Assembly: GCA_025361625.1 (NCBI GenBank)
Contig: JANYKL010000156.1
Span: 1-32,569, forward strand
Direction: 5' to 3'
DNA length: 32,569 bases
Source of the DNA: Acidobacteriaceae bacterium
GTDB taxonomy: Bacteria > Acidobacteriota > Terriglobia > Terriglobales > Acidobacteriaceae
The position numbers and the translations under genes are program-made. How positions within the stretch are numbered: the first letter of the stretch is position 1; every line of letters begins with the position of its first letter. Below the pieces are notes generated by a model. It ran no database searches and was not told the DNA's origin. It saw nothing but the letters and a program-made list of their open reading frames with translations. This document shows positions 25,289 through 31,146 of the stretch, piece by piece.

Positions 25289-25369
25289 CGGCAGGGCTCT
25301 GTCGCTCCTCTAGTCTCAGTACATCAAGCACGGCTTCCAGGCATCAAGCCAGGTCGTGAGGAGGATCCA

Positions 25370-26095
25370 ATGAGCATGACTATTGAGAAAACTGTGCGGG
25401 AATTGGCGCTCGAAAACCCCGCTGCCACGAGAGTCTTCGAAAAACTGGGTATCGACTATTGCTGCGGCGGCAATAAGTCGCTCGAGCAAGCCTGTCGTGC
25501 GGCCAACCTTTCGGTGGACGAGGTGATTGATACGCTGGAGGTGGCTGACCACTCCGCGAATGCCGTGCAAGCGATCCATGACTGGCAGACGGAGCCACTC
25601 GCCGACCTGATCTCTCATATTACAAACACTCACCACAAGTACACGCGAGAGGAATTGGCTCGCCTCGCCCCTCTCTTCGACAAAGTTTGTTCCGTGCACG
25701 GCAAGAACCATCCCGAACTGCAACCCATCCGCGCTAGCTTTCAAGGATTGGTGCAAGAGCTGACCACTCACATGATGAAAGAAGAGAGGGTGCTGTTTCC
25801 GTACATCGTGAGGATGGAGGAGACCGTCATCCAGAGCGAACCGATTCTGCCGTCACCGTTTGGCAGTGTGCAAAACCCCGTTTTGATGATGGAGCATGAA
25901 CATGATTCTGCGGGAAACGCATTGCGCGCCATGCGCGAAGGTAGCAGTGGTTACACTCCTCCTCCCGACGCTTGCATCAGCTATCAGACCCTGTACAAAG
26001 CGCTGGCGGAGTTGGAATCCGATCTGCACCAACACATTCACCTGGAGAACAACATCCTGTTTCGGCGCGCGATTGCGATGGAAAAGGCGCACTAA
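25370..26095 (+). CDS. Iron-sulfur cluster repair di-iron protein (RIC; YtfE/ScdA family)
   Basis: A 241-residue protein that helps repair Fe-S clusters damaged by nitric oxide or peroxide in the cytosol. Residues 5-60 are the ScdA_N/DUF542 domain with the expected DYCCGG (C31, C32). A hemerythrin-like four-helix domain follows with iron-ligand histidines in HITNTHHKY, CSVHGKNHPEL, LTTHMMKEERVLFPYI, MMEHEHDSAG and DLHQHIHLENNILF. Length is normal. A strong GAGGAGG precedes the ATG. It lies downstream of a Crp/Fnr gene and a matching operator, and upstream of a decayed YwiC-like gene, a grouping that points to nitrosative-stress or anaerobic nitrogen-oxide metabolism. Confidence 0.93.
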   Translation: MSMTIEKTVRELALENPAATRVFEKLGIDYCCGGNKSLEQACRAANLSVDEVIDTLEVADHSANAVQAIHDWQTEPLADLISHITNTHHKYTREELARLAPLFDKVCSVHGKNHPELQPIRASFQGLVQELTTHMMKEERVLFPYIVRMEETVIQSEPILPSPFGSVQNPVLMMEHEHDSAGNALRAMREGSSGYTPPPDACISYQTLYKALAELESDLHQHIHLENNILFRRAIAMEKAH

Positions 26096-26138
26096 CGGGA
26101 GCGCAGAGCATGTCCGCGCAGTCAATGCGCATTACACA

Positions 26139-26790
26139 ATGACGATGGCCGAGGCAAGTAAACCTGTCCGCGCAGCGCTGCGCGCCCGTACGCGCGCGCT
26201 GATTGTTCCACGGGAAAATGGCGCCTGGGGTCTGCTGCTGGTCCCGCTGTTCACGGGAGTTGCCGCGGGGTTCGCCTCGGCTCGGATTTGGCCGTTGCTT
26301 GTGTTCACGATTGTCGAACTGTCTTTGTTTTGGTTGCGGACACCGGTCGAAAGCCTTATCGGGACAGGTTCTATGACCGCTCATACCCGGCTAGAACGGC
26401 GGACAGCGTTTATTGCATCGGTCTTTTTGGTTCTGGTATTGGCCGTTTGTTGACCAACCTGATGTGGAAGGGGCGACACTTGGAGTTGCTGCTGCTTGGA
26501 GCGGCGGCAGCATTTGCATTTGTAATCCAGGGAGTTGTTCGCAAGCTGGGTCGAATGGCGCGAATGCCGGCGCAGCTAATCGGTGCCATTCACATGCACC
26601 GCCCCGCCTGCTTACTACATCGGCACGGGACGGCTCAGCGAGCGCGCCTTCGTTTTGTGGGCGGCGAACTGGATTTTCGAAGGCAACCAGATTCATTTCG
26701 TCCTAGTGCGCATCCATGCTGCGCGCTCTGCTACGTTTTCCGAGGAAATTTGCCCGCGGGCGCGCTTTTTTTTCCTGGAACTATGCAGAG
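26139..26790 (+). pseudogene. YwiC-like membrane protein, broken by three frameshifts
   Basis: The first frame (26139-26453) gives PRENGAWGLLLVPLFTGVAA and LSLFWLRTPVESLIGTG, the hallmark N-terminus of the YwiC-like membrane family. A shift near 26445 leads into LELLLLGAAAAFAFVIQGVV, RKLGRMARMPAQLIGAI; a second near 26590 into TGRLSERAFVLWAANWIFEG, NQIHFVLVRIHAARSAT; and a third near 26745 into KFARGRAFF. All four pieces are in family order, so the ancestral gene was complete except perhaps its last helix. In Bacillus subtilis ywiC lies by fnr and narK (established), which fits the Crp/Fnr and RIC context here. The ATG at 26139 overlaps the TGA of a ten-codon ORF starting at 26110. Confidence 0.7.
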
Positions 26791-27073
26791 CTTAGAGAAG
26801 ACGACTCCCACCTTCAACTTGATCTGCACGATGACAGAAATGTCGAAATCCAAGAAAGAATGGAAGGGCGAGACGGTTGTGATCGACCAAGAGATGCTGT
26901 CCAGGCATTTGGACGCACCCGATCTATTAGAGTGCCGGACCGCCCGCCATAGTATGAGAAAGATGCTCGTGAGCGCCGGCATTGACGAGGACGAATATCC
27001 GAACGGAAGATTTTGCCGGCTACTGAAGCATGTTGTCGCGCGGGGAGAGGGTGCCGGGCCTCGGCGTGCTTAA
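26783..27073 (+). CDS. Hypothetical small protein, 96 aa
   Basis: I do not recognise this. The central part (VVIDQEMLSRHLDAPDLLEC, then a helix RTARHSMRKMLVSAGI and acidic DEDEYPNG) reads like a real helical protein, but no Shine-Dalgarno is evident. The start may be 26783 or the ATG at 26831. It begins where the YwiC-like remnant ends and finishes over the 3' end of the permease remnant on the other strand. Confidence 0.4.
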   Translation: MQSLEKTTPTFNLICTMTEMSKSKKEWKGETVVIDQEMLSRHLDAPDLLECRTARHSMRKMLVSAGIDEDEYPNGRFCRLLKHVVARGEGAGPRRA

Positions 27074-27240
27074 TGACGAGAAGATAAACGAGGCAAAACA
27101 CACCATGCCTGCTGCGATAATCGCACCCGAACGGGTTGCATAACCATCGTGCTCGTCCAGCCATAGAGAAAGCCCCACACAGGTCCGAGCCCTCGGCTTA
27201 GATAGACGTAAGCGCAGCCGGCCATCGGCTCTTCAATTCC
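27068..27240 (-). pseudogene. Fragment of an APC-family amino-acid permease
   Basis: The minus strand reads PMAGCAYVYLSRGLGPVWGF then LYGWTSTMVMQP, the conserved helix 2-3 region of APC-superfamily permeases ('P.AGG.YVYL.R..G...GF..GW'). A frameshift near 27135 is needed to continue with SGAIIAAGMVCFASFIFSSL. Helix 1 is hard to read and everything after helix 3 is missing, so this is a short remnant next to the proposed island end. Confidence 0.65.
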
Positions 27241-27548
27241 TCGTCCGACGAGCAGATCGGCAAGCACACCCAAAACAGACGGAGCAACTTTGAGATTGGA
27301 ATCGCGTATCGCCGCCGCGAGCACTTGGGCCTTGGGGGAATCCAGCGGTCTAGATATCCATAACATTGAAGATAAAGGAAAGATGATTTTACGGGGGAAA
27401 ATCCGGATGCAGCCACGCAGACTAAAATTCAACAACCATGGCGCGATCCCACCTAGACGGTACCGATGTGCCGACGTAAATTCGATACGCGAATTCGTAA
27501 TCGGCAGGTCAGCGATTAAGCCCGCACCATGAAGCACCGCGCCTCTAT
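27241..27548. other. Stretch around the proposed right end of the island
   Basis: No gene is recognisable. It holds the 19-bp tRNA-derived repeat at 27493-27511. A long minus-strand open frame (27070-27798) crosses it but is antisense to the cytochrome gene's 3' part in a different frame and has no domain apart from the permease fragment. Confidence 0.4.
27493..27511 (+). repeat. Candidate attR: copy of the tRNA-Thr core
   Basis: ATTCGTAATCGGCAGGTCA, identical to 11447-11465 and in the same orientation. The bases to its right do not form a T-arm or acceptor stem, so the displaced tRNA 3' half is absent or eroded. Confidence 0.55.
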
Positions 27549-28469
27549 CTAGGAGCGTGGTGGATAGAGCACCAAGTACAAGTAAACGGCAGCGGCTTCG
27601 TCCTGCGACAAATAACCAAAGACCGGCATCCTGCCGCGATAAGAAGTTGCCGGCGTGCCCATGATGATCGGAGCGCCGTTGGTAACCTTGCGCACGAAGT
27701 CGGGCATGTTGAGGCGTTTCGGGAGGCTTGAGAGGGGAGGAATCGCTCCTTCCGAAATTTGCTGAGGGGTGGGGTTCGGTCCGGCCGCGCTGTGACAAAC
27801 GTGGCAGGTGGATTTCACTATGTGCTCCCCCACGCGTGCAGCCGATTCGTTGACCGCCACTTGTTTTTTCTGCGCACCGGCCACGTCAGATAATTGTTCG
27901 AGGTAGGGAACCAGCGAGTGAATTTCTGGTTCACTTAACGTCGGCGGGAGCATATGTTCCCCGCCGGAATGCAGCCGCTGTATCAACGACGCCCTGGATT
28001 CCTTGGCCAAAGCGGTGGCATCCGCGCGCCCCATCTCCCGGCCCGCCTTCTTCATGCGTTCCATGGTGGTCGCAACAGAGGTCGCCTGCACCGGGCCCGG
28101 AATGGCATTAATTTCGGGAGGCGCTCCTTTGCCGAGGGGACCATGGCATCCCCGGCAACTCAAGCGATACAGATCAGAGCCATGCAGGGTGACCAGTTGC
28201 GAAGAATATCCGGGCGATAGCTGCAGTTGCCATGAAGTAGTGGCTCCCGGCGCGGGACCGAGACTCGATGAACTCTTGCCCATGCTGGTTTCGCTGAACG
28301 GCTTGCCGATGTGGCGAATCCAGCTCTCGCCCGAGACCGCTGTTATCTCCGAGTCTTTCGTCCTTGCAATCTGGCCGGACGGCGTTTTCCCCCACAGCGA
28401 ACATACAACCATCAGCGCAGCTGCGAAGGACAGAAAATTGCCGCAGTTTCTTGTCATTCCGTTCGTCAT
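27549..28469 (-). CDS. Diheme c-type cytochrome
   Basis: A 306-residue secreted electron carrier with an N-terminal export signal (hydrophobic stretch about 11-25). Two heme c motifs are seen, CRGCH (105-109) and CHVCH (222-226), each in a cytochrome c domain. Candidate axial Met ligands are in GEHMLPPTLSE (M173) and GRMPVFGYLS (M281). The ATG at 28469 is two bases after the stop of the cupredoxin gene, so the two are an operon and probably partners in periplasmic electron transfer. A terminal-oxidase or nitrogen-oxide-reductase role is possible, but no reductase gene is in the window. Confidence 0.88.
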   Translation of the reverse strand: MTNGMTRNCGNFLSFAAALMVVCSLWGKTPSGQIARTKDSEITAVSGESWIRHIGKPFSETSMGKSSSSLGPAPGATTSWQLQLSPGYSSQLVTLHGSDLYRLSCRGCHGPLGKGAPPEINAIPGPVQATSVATTMERMKKAGREMGRADATALAKESRASLIQRLHSGGEHMLPPTLSEPEIHSLVPYLEQLSDVAGAQKKQVAVNESAARVGEHIVKSTCHVCHSAAGPNPTPQQISEGAIPPLSSLPKRLNMPDFVRKVTNGAPIIMGTPATSYRGRMPVFGYLSQDEAAAVYLYLVLYPPRS

Positions 28470-28471
28470 GG

Positions 28472-29068
28472 CTACTTGCTAACGGTCAACTGAACGTTCG
28501 TCGGAGCGTTTGTCACGGTAACTGCCTGTGTCGTCGGCTTACCGTCTACGCTCCAGTTTTTTAAGTTGTATGAACCCGGTGGGACATTGTTAATAGTGAA
28601 CGAACCGTCACTACCAGTCAGTGCGAAGTACGGTGTGGGGACAACGATAATATAGCCGACCATCTCAGTGTGAAGGTTGCAGAGAATCTGAGCTGTGCCG
28701 AGATTGTTGAATTGGAACGATTTCGTTTGGCCCGGCGATACCATCATGTTTTGCTTCAGGGCCTTGTTGCCGCCGATGGAAGACCAAAATACGTTGTGAG
28801 CGACGTGATCGCCGTTCAGGAAGTCCACTGTCGTTCCCCGAAGAATCACGATGTCGTGTGGCGTGAAGGCCAAGTTAAGCTGGTTCACCATTACGTGTTG
28901 CGCAGGGGGATCGAATTTCTTGCCCGCAATGGCGTCGATATAGACCGCAATGTTTTCCGCAGACTTCAACCCCGGCGCCGACACTTTGCCCTTAACATCC
29001 CCTGCATTTGCCACTACCGTAACGAAAACCGCACTTGCAAGAATCACGGTTCGACTAAAAGTTTTCAT
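28472..29068 (-). CDS. Cupredoxin-domain protein with C-terminal carboxypeptidase-regulatory-like segment
   Basis: A 198-residue secreted blue-copper protein. A signal peptide (about 1-22, ending VVANA) precedes a cupredoxin fold with a full type 1 copper set: His in DHVAHNVFW (H91), then C130-x2-H133-x2-M136 in ILCNLHTEMVGY. From about residue 145 a short beta domain of the carboxypeptidase-regulatory type follows (GSDGSFTINNVPPGSYNLKN). A GGGAG Shine-Dalgarno lies ahead of the ATG at 29068. It is upstream of and nearly touching the cytochrome c gene. A Crp/Fnr-type site lies about 225 bases upstream. Confidence 0.88.
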   Translation of the reverse strand: MKTFSRTVILASAVFVTVVANAGDVKGKVSAPGLKSAENIAVYIDAIAGKKFDPPAQHVMVNQLNLAFTPHDIVILRGTTVDFLNGDHVAHNVFWSSIGGNKALKQNMMVSPGQTKSFQFNNLGTAQILCNLHTEMVGYIIVVPTPYFALTGSDGSFTINNVPPGSYNLKNWSVDGKPTTQAVTVTNAPTNVQLTVSK

Positions 29069-29110
29069 TCGATGTCTCCCTTGCCGAAATTTTCGCGGAC
29101 CGCAGTTGAT

Positions 29111-29233
29111 TTATAAATAAGTCGGCTTACCGTTCTTCGTCGGATCCCGGTTCGTCCATCTTGAAACCGCCAACATCATCCGAGAGTTCGCGAAGATAGT
29201 AAGGCTGGGCGGCGGATTGCTCCCCTCGTTCAT
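29111..29233 (-). CDS. Possible 40-aa small ORF ahead of the cupredoxin gene
   Basis: ATG at 29233 with GGAG nine bases upstream opens a 40-codon frame ending 42 bases before the cupredoxin start. An overlapping frame, ending at 29127 and rich in acidic residues (FKMDEPGSDEER), also looks protein-like but has no ATG. I recognise neither. The region lies between the Crp/Fnr-type operator and the cupredoxin gene. Confidence 0.25.
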   Translation of the reverse strand: MNEGSNPPPSLTIFANSRMMLAVSRWTNRDPTKNGKPTYL

Positions 29234-29291
29234 TGCTTTGTTCTCCTCGCCAAGAACAAAACAATGATAGAGGTTGCCACCAGGCCAGACG

Positions 29292-29305
29292 ATGACTTAT
29301 GTCAC
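29292..29305. promoter_or_regulatory. Crp/Fnr-type operator upstream of the cupredoxin-cytochrome operon
   Basis: ATGACTTATGTCAC fits RTGAY-N4-RTCAY. It is the only such site in the intergenic region between the flavoprotein 3' end and the cupredoxin gene, so it most likely acts on the latter. Confidence 0.5.
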
Positions 29306-29354
29306 GGCTCTCAAAAAACTCTTGGAAAAGTCAGTGGTGTTGCGGTTACAGGGA

Positions 29355-30791
29355 TCAACCAATGGTCAGCTTCGCTATAACATCCGCAGCGGTATAGGAC
29401 GTGCCATTCGCTGGCAAGAAACGCGTGATCCCCGCCAGATCATCGCCGGTGGTGACCAGACCTATTTCCGTGTGCTTCCCGTTCCTTACCTGCGCATATC
29501 CTATGTTCGCCACCAGGGCATTGCACAGGCATTTCCTGCCGTAGGTGTTTTCCAGCTTTCCGCCCTTTGCGACGTAGATCGTCACCGGCTCGCCGGCACA
29601 GCGGTAATCGACGGAGCCATCGGCCGTTCTGTACGCTTCGCGGAGATAGCCTAGATCGCATATACGGGGCCTGGCTGCGTACACTTCCAGTTCTGAAAGT
29701 GAGCCTTCCAATTGTGCGATCTTGAACGGAAAGTCTGTAGGCGACGCCAGTGGATCCGTAAATACCCTCGCTTCGCCAGCAATGGCTTTTGCTAAAAGCG
29801 CTCGTTTGTAATCGTCTCTCAGTCCCGATTCGGCGCAGAACGCGAATGCCGTCCCCACCTGCACACCGGCTGCTCCCTCTGCCAAAGCCTTACTCAACTC
29901 GGCGGCAGCGCCGTATCCACCCGCGAGCCAGAACGGTAGACCCAATGCGAGAATCTTCGCTAAATTTACCTCATCGCGTTCTCCATAGATTGGTTCACCA
30001 GCATCGTTGAGTTGAAGCTTTCCTCGTGGCGGCGCATTGTGCCCCCCCGCGGTAGGTCCTTCGACAACGAACCCATCTACTCTGCCGTTCGCCTTCTTGA
30101 TCATGGTTACGGCCAGTACATTGGAGGCAATGATAGCCAGAAACTGGGGACGGGTCAGCGGCGGCAAGTCGCACTCCACGAATTCCCGATCGCTAAGATC
30201 CCGGGGAACGAATGTCAGAGTGTTGTCATCACCGTCTTGGGCGCCCGTAACCTGCAAGGGATAGGATGCCGACTCGTGCGTAACGAATCGATCCAGCACT
30301 CCCGGAATCCTGACCGGAATGCCCGCGCCCATGAGCACGTAACCGACACCGGCGAGCATCGCGCCGTAGATGGAAGGCAGATGCGGGATCTGCAGCTTTT
30401 CCAGATAGTTGATTCCCACGGGATTGCTGTGGCCTTCACGGGCAAGAAAGACCTCGACAAAATTGGCGGCGACGCCAAGTTCCTGAAACTCACGCGAACT
30501 CTTTTTCGAGTGCATCGGCAGATTCTTATACGGACTGCCGTCCGGCTTGCCGCCAGGAATGTGGTAAGTCTGCCAAATTCGTTCGGCGATCCCAGGAAAT
30601 GGAAAATGGTCGAGCCCGTGGCGCATATGGCCGCCCGGATCGCCATCTTCCAGACGCCGCACAAAGATCGAATCTAGCGCCGTTCCAGAAACGACACCAA
30701 GCTGGCCGAGCCGCGAGACGGACTGTGCCAGCCTCCAATTCGAGACCCCCGCGCCCATCCCGCCTTGAATGATTGTTGGATAGCCGTTCAT
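29355..30791 (-). CDS. Nitronate monooxygenase-like FMN flavoprotein (NPD/YrpB family)
   Basis: A 478-residue TIM-barrel flavoprotein of the nitronate monooxygenase / 2-nitropropane dioxygenase family. The N-terminus PTIIQGGMGAGVSNWRLAQ is the family's first strand and FMN-phosphate loop region. GFVVEGPTAGGHNAPPRG contains the conserved GGH with the catalytic His region, and LPFWLAGGYG followed by GAAGVQVGTAFAFC are the FMN-binding strands. It is longer than classical 310-380-residue enzymes because of a C-terminal extension with a cysteine-rich segment (YGRKCLCNALVANIGYAQ), so it belongs to a long subgroup. Substrate uncertain; some relatives are enoyl reductases. An imperfect 17-bp inverted repeat lies 20 bases upstream of its start. 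Confidence 0.87.
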   Translation of the reverse strand: MNGYPTIIQGGMGAGVSNWRLAQSVSRLGQLGVVSGTALDSIFVRRLEDGDPGGHMRHGLDHFPFPGIAERIWQTYHIPGGKPDGSPYKNLPMHSKKSSREFQELGVAANFVEVFLAREGHSNPVGINYLEKLQIPHLPSIYGAMLAGVGYVLMGAGIPVRIPGVLDRFVTHESASYPLQVTGAQDGDDNTLTFVPRDLSDREFVECDLPPLTRPQFLAIIASNVLAVTMIKKANGRVDGFVVEGPTAGGHNAPPRGKLQLNDAGEPIYGERDEVNLAKILALGLPFWLAGGYGAAAELSKALAEGAAGVQVGTAFAFCAESGLRDDYKRALLAKAIAGEARVFTDPLASPTDFPFKIAQLEGSLSELEVYAARPRICDLGYLREAYRTADGSVDYRCAGEPVTIYVAKGGKLENTYGRKCLCNALVANIGYAQVRNGKHTEIGLVTTGDDLAGITRFLPANGTSYTAADVIAKLTIG

Positions 30792-30810
30792 AAGGTTCTC
30801 TATTAAGAAT

Positions 30811-30853
30811 TATTGCAAAGCTCCGCCATGCAGATTGTCGGAGTTTTGTAATA
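30811..30853. promoter_or_regulatory. 17-bp imperfect inverted repeat upstream of the flavoprotein gene
   Basis: TATTGCAAAGCTCCGCC (30811-30827) and GTCGGAGTTTTGTAATA (30837-30853) are complementary at 14 of 17 positions around a 9-base loop. The location next to the flavoprotein start suggests an operator or 5'-UTR hairpin. Confidence 0.5.
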
Positions 30854-31146
30854 GGTTTGACTGGCGGGCCGGTTGCGCGTTCGGGATCGAAACAAGATTC
30901 GTTTTACTTTTCAGCTGCGAGCGAGTTCAGAACTGTTCTTCGACAGTTCCAAGTCGGGCAGCCGAAGTATTGTTTTAGCTTTGCAGTGTTTGCTTGCCTT
31001 TTTCCGACTTCCCACACTGGCGGCCTCTTACGCCGCGTTCAGCATGGTCATTCAGCTGGGAAAATCTTCGAAAACTCCGCAGAGCGGCCATGACTGCTGC
31101 GCTTAAATCCTGAGAAGGCGCCGCACTGAAACCCCTCCTCATCATG
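30854..31146. other. Stretch between the flavoprotein gene and the RND remnant
   Basis: No recognisable gene; the short plus-strand frames here lack domains. The flavoprotein promoter should lie at its left end. Confidence 0.35.

Larger units (their letters stand above)
11447..27511. mobile_element. Candidate genomic island integrated at tRNA-Thr (about 16 kb)
   Basis: The element is defined by the tRNA-Thr gene, an adjacent tyrosine integrase with an excisionase-like partner and two mobile-element-type small proteins at one end, and a 19-bp perfect copy of the tRNA core at the other. Cargo is stress and signalling genes, several broken by frameshifts. No conjugation, replication or phage structural genes are seen, so it would be a mobilisable or defective island. 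Weak point: the sequence right of the 27493-27511 copy does not continue as a tRNA 3' half, so the boundary may be eroded, or the real right end may lie elsewhere. Confidence 0.5.

Noticed and set aside
26740-26775. GC palindrome followed by a T run as a terminator
   Set aside because: The palindrome has no loop and lies in the still-readable end of the YwiC-like remnant.
27070-27798. 242-codon minus-strand ORF
   Set aside because: Its right part shadows the cytochrome c gene in another frame and its middle has no domain; only the last 50 codons are real, as an APC permease fragment.
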